From an uncultured Actinomycetes bacterium (lineage in GTDB: Bacteria; Actinomycetota; Thermoleophilia; RBG-16-64-13), in NCBI GenBank assembly GCA_903873715.1, contig CAIQPS010000119.1, forward strand, positions 1 through 40,087: a DNA stretch of 40,087 nucleotides, written 5' to 3'. The notes beneath the pieces are model-generated. The model had not been told where the DNA came from. It worked only from the letters and a program-made list of their open reading frames with translations, and made no database searches. This document shows, piece by piece, positions 21,255 to 30,063 of the stretch. The position numbers were made by a program, and so were the translations under genes. Numbering within the stretch: position 1 is the stretch's first letter; each line of letters starts with the position of its first letter.

Positions 21255-21893
21255 ATGAGGGCACGGACGATACGAAGTGCGCTTGCCCGGCGGGAGGGGT
21301 TCACTCTCGTCGAACTGCTCGTGGTGATGATGGTCTTGCTCGTGATCATGGGAGCCATCTACACGGTCTGGTTCGGGCTTCAGCGATCGTACAGCTTCAC
21401 CGACGAGGACTTGAGCGCCCAGTCGCAGGCCCGGGCGGCCATGAGTGAGATGGTGGAGTTCATAAGGACCGCCAGAGCGCCCGACCCCGCTCCCAGCGAA
21501 GAGCTCAACGTCGTCATCTACAGCGCCGACGACAACGAGCTCGTCTTCTGGACCGACACCGACCGGGACGACGTCCACGACCTCGAACTCTGCCGCTTCC
21601 GCGTCAACCTGGTCGACCAGACCCTGTTCCGCGACAGCACCAACGACGAGGACCCGAGATTCATCGACGGTGTCGAGGTGCGGCTGGTCACCAACTGTGT
21701 CACGAACTCGGAGTCGAAGCCGCTCTTCACATACGTCGGGTCGGACGGGCAGGTGATGGCCACACCGGTCGCCGATCCCAACCAGATCCGGGAGATCCAC
21801 ATAGACCTTCTGATCGACATCTACGAGAACAACCGTCCGATCGCGCACGAGCTCACCTCCACGGTGCAGCCGCGCAATCTCCGCCAGTACTAG
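21255..21893 (+). CDS. Type IV minor prepilin, PilW/PulJ-like (plus-strand set)
   Basis: The protein has 212 residues. The 15-residue leader MRARTIRSALARREG is cut before FTLVELLVVMMVLLVIMGAIYTVWFG (Phe+1, Glu+5). The segment SAQSQARAAMSEMVEFIRTAR is characteristic of PilW/PulJ-type minor pilins, which share the helix-then-RxxxSEMVxxIRxA pattern. Acidic residues dominate the middle (EDPRFIDGVE, DTDRDDVHD). Two cysteines, in LELCRF and VTNCVTN, may pair. It begins 12 bp after the large prepilin gene and is followed by the PilX-like gene, the usual V-W-X order of minor-pilin operons. Confidence 0.85.
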   Translation: MRARTIRSALARREGFTLVELLVVMMVLLVIMGAIYTVWFGLQRSYSFTDEDLSAQSQARAAMSEMVEFIRTARAPDPAPSEELNVVIYSADDNELVFWTDTDRDDVHDLELCRFRVNLVDQTLFRDSTNDEDPRFIDGVEVRLVTNCVTNSESKPLFTYVGSDGQVMATPVADPNQIREIHIDLLIDIYENNRPIAHELTSTVQPRNLRQY

Positions 21894-21916
21894 ACCAGCG
21901 ACGAGGAGCCCCGACC

Positions 21917-23179
21917 ATGAAGACCACGACCCAAACCGCGCAACTCCGGACCGGCCGACTCGGCCGTCTAGCCTCCGGAGGTCGCGAGGACGGCATCGCC
22001 ATGGTCATCGCGATAGTGTTCGTGATCATTTTCATGATGCTGGGCGCCGCTCTCTACTGGCTGATCCACTCCCAGACCGCCTCCGCCGAGACTGAGCGCA
22101 CCGACATCAAGGCCTTCAACGTGTCCGAGGCCGGCGTCGACGCGGGCATGCTCACGCTCCGTCTCAACTGGCCCCGCCACACCACCGACAACGCCACCCT
22201 CGCCGTGACTGAATCCGCGCTCAAGACGGCTCTACAGGCGGCCAACGCGAGTCTCTACGACCCCACCCGTTCAGCCGCCAGCGACTTCCTGCAGGTGGCC
22301 ATCTACGACAACGTCGACAGCAAAGGTCAAACCACCACCGTCGCCGACCCGGACGCCCCCACGTGGGACTCCAACAAGGACGGCAAGATGTTCGTCGACG
22401 CGACGGCCAACGTCGGCGACGACCGTCACCGCATCCTGATCATGGCCGAGCGCCAGCAGTGGCAGCTCTCCTTCCCCGCTGCGCTGGCCCTCTGGTCCGG
22501 CAGCGTGGACAGCAACGGGCAGGGCTTTCAGCTGTCCATCGAGAAGGGGACGCCCCCCATCTACTACGACGTCCACGACTCCCAACACAAGGGCGTGGAC
22601 CCCGTTCCCCCGTCCGACGTCCTCGCGGCGACCCCCACCGACTGGGAGAACGTCGTAAGCACGCAGACCCAGCAGGCGCTCATGAAGATCGCCCAGGACG
22701 AACACTCGTACTTCGCGCCGGAGACCCTTCCCGTGACTATCGACGGTCAGAGCTACTCGACGGTCACGTCTGCCGCGACCGCGTTCCTCCTGTCGGGCGA
22801 CGCGAACGGTAAGGTGGTGTACATCAAGAGCGCCACCGCCGTGGTGATCGAGGGCGACAAACAGGTGGGCACCGAGGAAGAACCGGTGGTCGTGGTGTTC
22901 GACACCCCCACCGGCACCGAGAACGTCTGGGACTTCCGGGGCACCGCCGACTTCTGGGGCATCATGGTGACGATCGGCAACAACACCCTCAGGGGCACCT
23001 GCGCCATGCACGGTGCCATGTTCTGCAAGGGGGCCATCGCGAACAAGGGTAACGGCTCGGTCGCCGAACTGCTCTACAACCAGGATGTGATCAACAACAT
23101 CAACGGCCAGTACGTCATCGACGTGAACCTCGTGCCGAACACCTGGGAAGAGTACACGCTCAAGAAGACGTCAAACTAG
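21917..23179 (+). CDS. PilX-like minor pilin/assembly protein (plus-strand set)
   Basis: The protein has 420 residues. A 26-residue leader ending GGREDG precedes IAMVIAIVFVIIFMMLGAALYWLI, a PilX/GspK-like helix without Glu5. The segment SQTASAETERTDIKAFNVSEAGVDAGMLTL matches the start of PilX-like proteins, where the SEAG motif is typical. Its end (FRGTADFWGIMVTIGNN, HGAMFCKGAIANKGNG, LYNQDVI) looks like short beta-helix rungs. It is similar in pattern to the end of the minus-strand PilX-like protein. GAGGAG lies upstream of ATG 21917, 23 bp after the preceding gene. Last gene of the plus-strand set; it converges on dut. Confidence 0.78.
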   Translation: MKTTTQTAQLRTGRLGRLASGGREDGIAMVIAIVFVIIFMMLGAALYWLIHSQTASAETERTDIKAFNVSEAGVDAGMLTLRLNWPRHTTDNATLAVTESALKTALQAANASLYDPTRSAASDFLQVAIYDNVDSKGQTTTVADPDAPTWDSNKDGKMFVDATANVGDDRHRILIMAERQQWQLSFPAALALWSGSVDSNGQGFQLSIEKGTPPIYYDVHDSQHKGVDPVPPSDVLAATPTDWENVVSTQTQQALMKIAQDEHSYFAPETLPVTIDGQSYSTVTSAATAFLLSGDANGKVVYIKSATAVVIEGDKQVGTEEEPVVVVFDTPTGTENVWDFRGTADFWGIMVTIGNNTLRGTCAMHGAMFCKGAIANKGNGSVAELLYNQDVINNINGQYVIDVNLVPNTWEEYTLKKTSN

Positions 23180-23257
23180 GAGCTGGACCCGCCCCTGGGC
23201 ATATCCGGCGGGCCGAATCTGCGCGCCGCCGGCTTTGGGCCTGAGGGTCTTCTTCGC
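23180..23257. other. Convergent intergenic region with competing GC-rich stems
   Basis: Between the PilX-like gene and dut, CCCGCC pairs with GGCGGG across a 13-nt loop. The overlapping CCGGCGG also pairs with a downstream CCGCCGG. The stems exclude each other. There is no T-tract, so bidirectional termination is possible but not demonstrated. Confidence 0.35.
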
Positions 23258-23686
23258 TCAGCGTCCGCTGCTGCCGAAGCCCCCGTGACCCCTGCTGGTG
23301 TCCTCGAGCTCGTCCACAGGGACGAACTCAGGCTCCTCCACCCGCTGGATGACCAGCTGGGCCACCCGCTCGCCCACGCTCACGGTGAACGCCTCGGCCC
23401 CCGAGTTGTAGAGCGACACCCGGAGCTCGCCCCGGTACCCGGCGTCGATGAGACCCGGCGAGTTGGTCAGCATGATGCCGTGCTTGAACGCCAGGCCCGA
23501 GCGCGGCTGTACGAAGCCGCCATAGCCGGGCGGGATGGCCAGCGCGATACCGATGCCGACCTCCCTCCTCTCGCCCGCGGGGATGACGACCTCTTCGACC
23601 GCGAACAGGTCCGATCCGGCGTCGCCGGGATGGGCGCGGCGCGGCAGCCGCGCGTCGGGGTGCAGCAGACGTACCTGCAGTTCCAT
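23258..23686 (-). CDS. dut: dUTP pyrophosphatase
   Basis: Dut hydrolyses dUTP to dUMP and pyrophosphate as a homotrimer, keeping uracil out of DNA and feeding dTMP synthesis. The protein has 142 residues and all five motifs are visible: DAGSDLFA, PRSGLAFKHGI, GLIDAGYRGELRV, GERVAQLVI and the C-terminal glycine-rich TSRGHGGFGSSG. The ATG at 23686 follows GAGGGG by 4 nt. It is 31 bp downstream of dapL and is the last gene of the minus-strand run. Confidence 0.97.
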   Translation of the reverse strand: MELQVRLLHPDARLPRRAHPGDAGSDLFAVEEVVIPAGERREVGIGIALAIPPGYGGFVQPRSGLAFKHGIMLTNSPGLIDAGYRGELRVSLYNSGAEAFTVSVGERVAQLVIQRVEEPEFVPVDELEDTSRGHGGFGSSGR

Positions 23687-23717
23687 GGTGCCCCTCAGCT
23701 TTCGGCGGGCCGGCTGG

Positions 23718-24881
23718 TCAGATGCGGAGCGACCGCTCGATGCGGTCCACGGCTTCGGCGATGCGGTCGTCGGGGGTGGTCAGCGACAGGCGCACGAAGC
23801 CTTCACCTGCCGGCCCATACCCGCGTCCCGGGGTGATGACCACGGCGGCCTGTTCGAGCACGTGCTCGCAGAAGCCGCCCGACGTATATCCTTCAGGCAC
23901 GGGGATCCACATGTAGATGGTCCCCTTGATCTTCGGGACCTTCATGCCCACCGAGGTGAGAGCTTCGCTCAACAGGTCGCGGCGGCGCGCGTAGACGCCG
24001 CACATCTCGTGGACGAAGTCCCAGGGGCTGTCGAGGATGAACGCGGAGGTCTTCTGCAGGGCGTCGAACATCCCCGAGTCCATGTTGGTCTTGAGGCGCC
24101 ACAGGTGCTCGAGGACCTCGTGGTTGCCCACCGCGAAGCCGGTACGCCAGCCCGTCATGTTGAACGGCTTGGAGAAGCTGAAGAACTCGACGCCCACGTC
24201 CTTGGCTCCCGGGGTCGCCAGGAAGCTCGGGGCCACATACCCGTCATAGGTGAGTTCCGAATAGGCGTTGTCATGGATGACGGCGATGTCGTACTTCTTG
24301 GCGAAAGCCACCACACGGGCGAAGAAATCATCCTCGACGACGGCGCCGGTGGGGTTGTTGGGATACCCGATGAACAGGACTTTGGCCCTGCGGGCGTCTT
24401 CCTCGCTGACCGCGTCGAGATCCGGCAGGAAGCCGGTCTCCGGACGGAGCGGCAAGTACCGGACATCCGAACCGGCCAGGATGGATCCTCCCGCGTACAC
24501 CGGATAGCCGGGATCGGGCACCAGGGCAAGGTCGCCCGGGTCCAGCATTGCGAAGCAGATGTGGGCCAGACCTTCCTTGGCCCCCAGCAGGGCCATGAAC
24601 TCCCGTTTGGGATCGATGTCGACGCCGAAACGGCGCTTGTAGAAGGATGCGGCCGCTGCGGCGTAGTCAGGATGGCCCCAGTTGCTCGGGTAACGGTGGT
24701 TGCCCGCGTCGGCGATCTGGCGCTGCATCTCCTCGACGATGTACTTGGGGGTCGGGATGTCCGGGTCGCCGATGCCCAGGCTGATGACGTCGATACCGGC
24801 CGCGCGTTTCTCCGCTATCTTGCGCTCCGCCTCGGCGAAGAGATAGGGCGCCAGGTTGTCCATCCTCGTGGAGAATCGCAC
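23718..24881 (-). CDS. dapL: LL-diaminopimelate aminotransferase
   Basis: DapL converts tetrahydrodipicolinate directly to LL-diaminopimelate with glutamate as donor, a one-step route to lysine and cell-wall DAP. The protein has 387 residues with an aminotransferase class I/II fold. LGIGDPDIPTP at the N terminus, GYPNNPTGAV, and the PLP lysine in SFSKPFNMTGWR fit this clade. The next gene upstream is dapF, which epimerises the product, so the two form a functional pair and this supports DapL over a general aminotransferase. The start GTG 24881 has GGAGG 5 nt upstream. Alternative substrates cannot be excluded from the sequence. Confidence 0.88.
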   Translation of the reverse strand: MRFSTRMDNLAPYLFAEAERKIAEKRAAGIDVISLGIGDPDIPTPKYIVEEMQRQIADAGNHRYPSNWGHPDYAAAAASFYKRRFGVDIDPKREFMALLGAKEGLAHICFAMLDPGDLALVPDPGYPVYAGGSILAGSDVRYLPLRPETGFLPDLDAVSEEDARRAKVLFIGYPNNPTGAVVEDDFFARVVAFAKKYDIAVIHDNAYSELTYDGYVAPSFLATPGAKDVGVEFFSFSKPFNMTGWRTGFAVGNHEVLEHLWRLKTNMDSGMFDALQKTSAFILDSPWDFVHEMCGVYARRRDLLSEALTSVGMKVPKIKGTIYMWIPVPEGYTSGGFCEHVLEQAAVVITPGRGYGPAGEGFVRLSLTTPDDRIAEAVDRIERSLRI

Positions 24882-24900
24882 GTCCGCCTCCTTGTGGTCT

Positions 24901-25806
24901 TCAGTGGCCGGCCGGCGCCGGCCATCCCAGCCGGCGCAGCAGTTCGTCGCTCAGTTCGCAGGTGCATATCTCTTCGGCGGGACCGGTCTTGAAGACCCGT
25001 CTGCCGTCACTCGCCCCATCTTCCTCGCCCACTTCGATGACCAGGTCGCCACCGAGCAGGTGGACGGTCACCGGGCTCTCCGCAAGTCCCAGCCGCACCG
25101 CCGCGGCGCCTACGGCCGTCGCCCCGGTGCCACACGCCTGGGTCTCCCCTACGCCACGCTCCCACACGCGCATGGTCACGGTCCCGTCGGCCTCGCGGCG
25201 GATGAACTCTACGTTGGTGCGCTTCGGGAAGAGCGGGTGCCGCTCGATGGCCGGGCCCACGACCGGAAGATCGACCGCAGCCGGATCGCCGACCACGATG
25301 ATGCAGTGTGGGTTACCGACGTCGACGAAGGTGAAGGTGAACTCCTGGCCCGCCGCGGTCACGGGCGCTTCGACCACAGCCTCACGCATCGCGGCCGGGA
25401 GAGCGGCCAGGTCGATGTTGGCGCTCGCGAAGCGAGCGCGGCCCATGTCGACCCGCACCATCCCGTCGCCGAGCAGCCGGGGCCGGATGGGACCGGCCAG
25501 CGTCTCCACGGTGAACTCCGAAGCGGCCGCGACGGCGCCGACGGTCTCCAGGTACAGGGCGAAGATGCGGATGCCGTTCCCGCACATCTCCGATTCACTG
25601 CCGTCCGGGTTGAAGATGCGCATCCGCGTCACTGCGCCGGGGACTGCGCCCGTGGGCTCGCCGCGAAGCAGGATCCCGTCGGAGCCCACCCCCCGATGCC
25701 GGTCGCACAGCAGCACGATCGCCTCGGTGGTGAGAGGGGCGGGAAGCGCGGCTTCCTCCACGACCAGATAGTCGTTCCCCAGTCCGTGCCACTTGGCCAG
25801 TCTCAT
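24901..25806 (-). CDS. dapF: Diaminopimelate epimerase
   Basis: DapF interconverts LL- and meso-diaminopimelate through a two-cysteine, cofactor-independent mechanism. The protein has 301 residues. Cys75 in MCGNGIR and Cys224 in GETQACGTGA are the catalytic pair. KWHGLGNDY opens the protein as usual. The ATG at 25806 overlaps the miaA stop (ATGA), so translation is coupled. dapL lies 19 bp downstream. Confidence 0.97.
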   Translation of the reverse strand: MRLAKWHGLGNDYLVVEEAALPAPLTTEAIVLLCDRHRGVGSDGILLRGEPTGAVPGAVTRMRIFNPDGSESEMCGNGIRIFALYLETVGAVAAASEFTVETLAGPIRPRLLGDGMVRVDMGRARFASANIDLAALPAAMREAVVEAPVTAAGQEFTFTFVDVGNPHCIIVVGDPAAVDLPVVGPAIERHPLFPKRTNVEFIRREADGTVTMRVWERGVGETQACGTGATAVGAAAVRLGLAESPVTVHLLGGDLVIEVGEEDGASDGRRVFKTGPAEEICTCELSDELLRRLGWPAPAGH

Positions 25807-26798
25807 CGTCCTCTTGGGTCCTCGCCGTTCCGTTTTTCGAGCGTAAGGTCCAGGATCTCGCGGGCGATGTCTTCCGGGTCCCGGTCTTGGACGTCAATCA
25901 TAGCAGCGTCATTGAGCTTCCGCAGCCAGGTGAGCTGGCGTCGGGCGTAGCGGCGGGTGGCTGCCGCCATCTGCTCCGCCGCCTCCTCGCGGGACGTCCT
26001 GCCCTCCAGATACCCGCAGATCTCCGGGTACCCGATGGCACTGCGGATGCCTGGGCCGCCGGGGGCCGTGGCCTCCGGCCCGTGCTCCTCCCGGAAGGCG
26101 AGCACCTCTTCGACCGCCCCCTCCCGCATCATGCGGCCGGCCCGCGCGTCGATGCGGGGATAGAGGACGCTCCGGTCCAGGACCAGCCCCACGACGAGCG
26201 TAGGACGGTCATAGACGGGTCTCCAGAGGTCCTCCCGCCCCGACCATTCCCGTCCACCGACGAGTACGGCCTCGAGCGCCCTGATCACCCGGCGCTCGTT
26301 GCGGGGGTCCACGTGTGCGGCCCCCTCTGGGTCGAGGGCGGCCAACTCCGAGTGGAGCGCGCCGCAGCCCTCGGCCGCTGCGCGCTCCGGCAGGCGGGCC
26401 CGCACCTCTGGATCAGACGGGGCCACGGCCAGCGGGGCCACCGATGCCCGCAGGTAGAGCCCGGTGCCTCCGGCCAGGAGAGCGGCGCCGGCGCGGTTCA
26501 CATCCTCGGCGATGGCGACCCGGGCACGCTCCGCGTACTCCGCCGCGGTCAGGGGGCACAGAGGGTCGGCAAATCCGACGAGCGTGTGCGCCGCCGCGGC
26601 CGTCTCGGCCGGCGAGGGCTGATTGGTGAGAACGGGGAACCCGCGGTACACCTGCATCGAGTCGCACGAGATCACTCTGATGCCGAGAGCGGCCGCCACC
26701 GCGACAGCGATCGCCGTCTTCCCGACCGCAGTCGGGCCCAGCAGGCCGATGGTCACGCCGGAGTTCGCCGGCCCGGCGGCGCCGGCGGCAGGGCCCAT
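25803..26798 (-). CDS. miaA: tRNA dimethylallyltransferase
   Basis: MiaA adds the dimethylallyl group to N6 of A37 in tRNAs reading U-starting codons. The protein has 331 residues. The P-loop is GPTAVGKT (21-28), followed by SCDSMQVYRGF, GGTGLYLRA, RRVIRALE and the C-terminal RRYARRQLTWLRK. The start ATG 26798 shares one base with the miaB stop (TGATG); the longer open frame upstream is only antisense-free overlap with miaB. MiaB, encoded immediately upstream, acts on the MiaA product, so the two successive tRNA enzymes are co-translated. Confidence 0.96.
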   Translation of the reverse strand: MGPAAGAAGPANSGVTIGLLGPTAVGKTAIAVAVAAALGIRVISCDSMQVYRGFPVLTNQPSPAETAAAAHTLVGFADPLCPLTAAEYAERARVAIAEDVNRAGAALLAGGTGLYLRASVAPLAVAPSDPEVRARLPERAAAEGCGALHSELAALDPEGAAHVDPRNERRVIRALEAVLVGGREWSGREDLWRPVYDRPTLVVGLVLDRSVLYPRIDARAGRMMREGAVEEVLAFREEHGPEATAPGGPGIRSAIGYPEICGYLEGRTSREEAAEQMAAATRRYARRQLTWLRKLNDAAMIDVQDRDPEDIAREILDLTLEKRNGEDPRGR

Positions 26799-28129
26799 CA
26801 GGCCTCCTGCCCCCGGAAGCTGGTCGAGGTGGCTTCGAGCAGTCGCACCTGCACCAGGTCGCCCGGAGCAGCGGCCGACGGGAAGTTCACCGGTTTGTGC
26901 CCCCGCGTGCGCCCCATGACCTCTCCGGCGGCATGGCGGCTTGCCCGCTCCACGAGCACCTCCACCGTCTGCCCCACCATCGCCTGGTTGTGTTCCATTC
27001 CGAGCCGCTGCACGACGTCGACGAGGCGGGCCATCCGCTCTTCTCCGGCCCCCTCGGGCAACCTGCCCGGAAGCGCGGCCGCGGCCGTTCCGCGCCGCGG
27101 CGAGTAGATGAACGTGAACGCGGAATCGAACCGGCACTCCTCGACCAGGGAAAGCGTGTCCTGGAACTCCTCCTCGGTCTCGCCGGGGAAGCCGACTATG
27201 AGGTCGGTGGTGAGTACCAGGTCCGGCACCGCGGAGCGCAGGCGCCGCACCAGTCCGACGTACCCCGCCCGGTCGTACGTGCGGTTCATCGCGGCCAAGA
27301 TGCGGTCGTTGCCGGACTGCGCTGGCAGGTGGACGTGTTCGCACACCTGGTTGCGCTCTGCCAGCACCTGGATGAGCTCCTCGGAGACATCCTTGGGATG
27401 CGAGGTCATGAACCTCACCCGCTCGATGCCGTCCACCGCGCAGGCGCTCCGCAGCAACCCCGCGAAGGTCTCGCCGCCCTGGAAGCCCGGTTCCTTCCCG
27501 TACGCGTTGACGTTCTGCCCAAGAAGGGTGATCTCCCGGACGCCCTCCGCAGCCAGCCCCTCCACCTCGGCCATGATGTCGGTCGCCGGCCGCGACGCCT
27601 CCGGTCCGCGCACGTGCGGGACGATGCAGTAGGTGCAGAAGTTGGTGCAGCCCGCGACGATCTGGACCCAGGCACACGGCCCATCCACCCGCACGCGCGG
27701 CAGGTCAGCGCTCCAGCGGGTCGTCTCCTCAGCGTAGGCGCCTACCCCGGCCCCATCAGCCAAGCGCTGCTCGAGCAGGCCCGGCAGTTCGTGAAGGCTC
27801 TGCGGGCCCACGAGCACGTCCACGCAAGGAAAGTCGGCGAAGAACTCGTCGCGCCGGCTCTGGGCCAGACACCCAGCCACTACGACCAGCATCGACGGGC
27901 GGTCCCTCTTCAGTCGAGCCGCGTAGCTCAGGTGGCCGGCGAGGCGGCTGTCGGCCTTCTCCCTGATGGAGCAGGTGTTGTAGACGAGAAGGTCCGCGCT
28001 CTCCGGCGACGCAGCCGGGCCGATGCCCATCTCCTCGAGCAGCCCGGCTATGCGCTCGGTGTCGTGCTCGTTCATCTGGCACCCGAAGGAGCGCAGGAAG
28101 TAGCTCTGTGGACGCACAGACCGCCCCAT
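26798..28129 (-). CDS. miaB: tRNA-2-methylthio-N6-dimethylallyladenosine synthase
   Basis: MiaB is a radical-SAM methylthiotransferase that converts i6A37 to ms2i6A37 in tRNA. The protein has 443 residues. The N-terminal UPF0004 domain has FGCQMNEHD, NTCSIREKA and GCLAQ cysteines. The radical-SAM cluster is GCTNFCTYCIVPHVRG. A TRAM domain ends the protein (VEVLVERAS...GRTRGHKPVNF). The usual GREVSR after VRG is GPEASR here. I use ATG 28129, with GGGAG upstream, instead of the GTG at 28150. It lies 79 bp downstream of rny. Confidence 0.96.
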   Translation of the reverse strand: MGRSVRPQSYFLRSFGCQMNEHDTERIAGLLEEMGIGPAASPESADLLVYNTCSIREKADSRLAGHLSYAARLKRDRPSMLVVVAGCLAQSRRDEFFADFPCVDVLVGPQSLHELPGLLEQRLADGAGVGAYAEETTRWSADLPRVRVDGPCAWVQIVAGCTNFCTYCIVPHVRGPEASRPATDIMAEVEGLAAEGVREITLLGQNVNAYGKEPGFQGGETFAGLLRSACAVDGIERVRFMTSHPKDVSEELIQVLAERNQVCEHVHLPAQSGNDRILAAMNRTYDRAGYVGLVRRLRSAVPDLVLTTDLIVGFPGETEEEFQDTLSLVEECRFDSAFTFIYSPRRGTAAAALPGRLPEGAGEERMARLVDVVQRLGMEHNQAMVGQTVEVLVERASRHAAGEVMGRTRGHKPVNFPSAAAPGDLVQVRLLEATSTSFRGQEA

Positions 28130-28208
28130 CCCACTCCCGCCCTTCACCACAGCTCAGCCCACCTCGATCAGGCAGCCGGCGCCGCTCGCGGCCCGGCGTA
28201 CCGGCCGA

Positions 28209-29750
28209 TCACTTGGCGTAGTCGACGGCGCGGCTCTCGCGGATGACGGTCACGCGGATGGTGCCCGGATAGTCGAGCTCCTGCTCGATCTCCTTGGCGA
28301 TCTCGCGGCACAGCAGACCGGCGGCCTGGTCGTCGACCTCGTCGGGCTTGACAAGCACGCGGATCTCGCGGCCGGCCTGGATGGCGTAGCTCTTCTCCAC
28401 GCCCGGCTTGCTCTCCGCGATGCGCTCCAGGTTCTCCAGGCGCTTGATGTAGGTCTCCAGCGTCTCCCGGCGGGCACCCGGGCGGGCTCCGCTGACGGCG
28501 TCGCCGGCAGCTACAAGGACTGCCTCGACCGTGGCGGCTTCCACCTCAGCGTGGTGGCTCTCGATGACGTGCACCACGGCCTCGGATTCGCCGTACCGCC
28601 GGGCCAGGTTAGCCCCGATGGCCGCGTGCGAACCCTCGACCTCATGGTCGACGGCTTTGCCGAGGTCGTGAAGCAGACCGGCCCGCTTGGCCAGCTTGGC
28701 GTTGACACCCAGCTCGTTGGCCATCAGCCCGGCGAGGTGCGCCACCTCGAGGGAGTGCATCAGGACGTTCTGCCCGTAGCTCGTGCGGAACTTGAGGCGG
28801 CCGAGGAGGCGCAGCAGTTCCGGCGCCAGACCGTGGACGTTGGCGTCGAGGACGGCCTGCTCGCCGGCGTCCTGGATCTCCTTCTCGACCTCGTCGCGGG
28901 CCTTGGAATACATCTCTTCGATCTTCGCCGGGTGGATTCGGCCGTCGGCGACCAGTTTGGACAGTGTCAGCCGGGCGATCTCGCGGCGCACCGTGTCGAA
29001 GCCGGAGAGAACGACCGCCTCGGGCGTGTCGTCGATGATGAAATCGATGCCGGTGAGGTTCTCGAGGGTGCGGATGTTGCGCCCCTCACGGCCGATGATC
29101 CGGCCTTTCATGTCGTCGGACGGCAGCGGCACGACGGACACGGTGGTGTCCGCCACGTGGCTCGCGGCCGTGCGCTGGATGCAGGTGGAGAGGATGTCCT
29201 TGGCCCTGCGATCGCCCTCGTGCCTCGCCTCTTCTTCGATGGCGCGAACCATCTTGGCCATGTCATGCCGGACTTCGTCCTCGGTGCGCTTGAGGATGAT
29301 CTCCGCAGCTTGGTCCTTGGTCATCCCCGAGATCTGCTCGAGCTGCTTCTGCTGCTCGGTCTTCGCAGCCTCGGCCTCCTCGAGTACCCGGCGGTAGTGC
29401 GCCTCGCGGTCGGTGACCGACTGCTCGCGCCGAGCGATGTCCTTCTGCATGTCGTCGAGACCCTCTTCGCGGCTCAGCAGCCGGTTCTCGAGGGAGACCA
29501 GTTCTTGGCGGCGCTCCTTGATCTCCGCCTCGGCCTGCGTCCGCAACTGATGCATCTCGTCCTTGAGCTCCACTCGAGCTTCACGCTGCATCGATTCAGC
29601 CTGCCTCTTCGCATCCTGAACGATGCTCTCAGCAGCCTTCTCGGCCGAGTGGATCTTCGCTTCTCCCACGTATTTGCGGGCCAAGAACCCCGCCACCACG
29701 CAGATGATCGCCACAACCAGGACCACCGCGATCCATACGCCAGTCATCAT
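28209..29750 (-). CDS. rny: Ribonuclease Y
   Basis: RNase Y is a membrane-bound endoribonuclease that starts mRNA decay in many Gram-positive bacteria. The protein has 513 residues. An N-terminal membrane helix (about 4-22) is followed by a long coiled coil (about 25-190), a KH domain with [17 protein letters not shown], and an HD domain with the metal ligands in [12 protein letters not shown] and ESHHAEV. Starts at ATG 29750 and 29747 are both possible; I use the first because GGTGA precedes it. The open frame further upstream (to 30014) passes through the RNA unit and terminator and is not part of the protein. The upstream RNA unit may control it. Confidence 0.96.
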   Translation of the reverse strand: MMTGVWIAVVLVVAIICVVAGFLARKYVGEAKIHSAEKAAESIVQDAKRQAESMQREARVELKDEMHQLRTQAEAEIKERRQELVSLENRLLSREEGLDDMQKDIARREQSVTDREAHYRRVLEEAEAAKTEQQKQLEQISGMTKDQAAEIILKRTEDEVRHDMAKMVRAIEEEARHEGDRRAKDILSTCIQRTAASHVADTTVSVVPLPSDDMKGRIIGREGRNIRTLENLTGIDFIIDDTPEAVVLSGFDTVRREIARLTLSKLVADGRIHPAKIEEMYSKARDEVEKEIQDAGEQAVLDANVHGLAPELLRLLGRLKFRTSYGQNVLMHSLEVAHLAGLMANELGVNAKLAKRAGLLHDLGKAVDHEVEGSHAAIGANLARRYGESEAVVHVIESHHAEVEAATVEAVLVAAGDAVSGARPGARRETLETYIKRLENLERIAESKPGVEKSYAIQAGREIRVLVKPDEVDDQAAGLLCREIAKEIEQELDYPGTIRVTVIRESRAVDYAK

Positions 29751-29826
29751 CTCGTCATCACCATTCCAGTCATACGCTTCAGAGCGTTTGCCAAGTCCAG
29801 GTGTGCGAGGATCGTTCGCGGACATG

Positions 29827-29851
29827 AAAAAAAGCCGAACACACGTCCGGC
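29827..29851 (-). terminator. Intrinsic terminator before rny
   Basis: On the minus strand GCCGGAC-GTGT-GTTCGGC (29851-29834) forms a 7-bp stem with one G-U pair, followed by seven T residues. This is a good rho-independent terminator 77 nt before the rny start codon. Confidence 0.88.
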
Positions 29852-30057
29852 CGACAAGCTGTACCAGTGACCTCGCCCTACTGAGATGGGCAGCCAATAC
29901 CGGCGAGCCAGCCACTTCAGAAGCAGCCCTCGCACGGATATATTCCCAGCAATCTAAGTCTTCGGCTCCAGCCACTCGCCGGATACGCCGACTTACAGAG
30001 CCATCTATAGCCAAAAGGCAAGGTCGCGCGTTGTCGCTATCGACCGATCATCACACG
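29827..30057 (-). ncRNA. Unassigned structured RNA upstream of rny (small RNA or leader)
   Basis: The transcript is predicted from a promoter at 30064-30092 to a T-tract at 29827. It is about 230 nt and non-coding. Folding by eye gives a hairpin AAGUC..GACUU enclosing GGC/GCC and CCGGC-gagug-GCUGG. A second hairpin is GCGAG..CUCGC enclosing GCUGCUU-CUG-AAGUGGC, and a third is GCCCA..UAGGGC; the terminator stem comes last. The word GUGGCUGG occurs in both large hairpins. It does not match the key sequences of 4.5S/SRP RNA, RNase P RNA, tmRNA, T-boxes or the riboswitches I can check by memory. It could be a stand-alone small RNA, or a leader in which the terminator is an attenuator for rny. Confidence 0.6.
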
Positions 30058-30063
30058 ACTCGG

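Noticed and set aside
25803-27677. A 624-residue fusion ending in MiaA
   Set aside because: The upstream part is miaB out of frame; the TGATG junction marks the true miaA start.
28209-30014. Longer RNase Y starting at 30014
   Set aside because: The extra 88 residues would be read through the RNA unit and terminator; the membrane helix at the accepted start is the normal RNase Y N terminus.
29827-30057. Identification of the recX-rny RNA as 6S RNA, tmRNA, RNase P RNA or SRP RNA
   Set aside because: The 5' and 3' ends do not pair into a long 6S-like rod, no tag frame or P4-type core is seen, and the SRP GGAA domain with its partner is missing.
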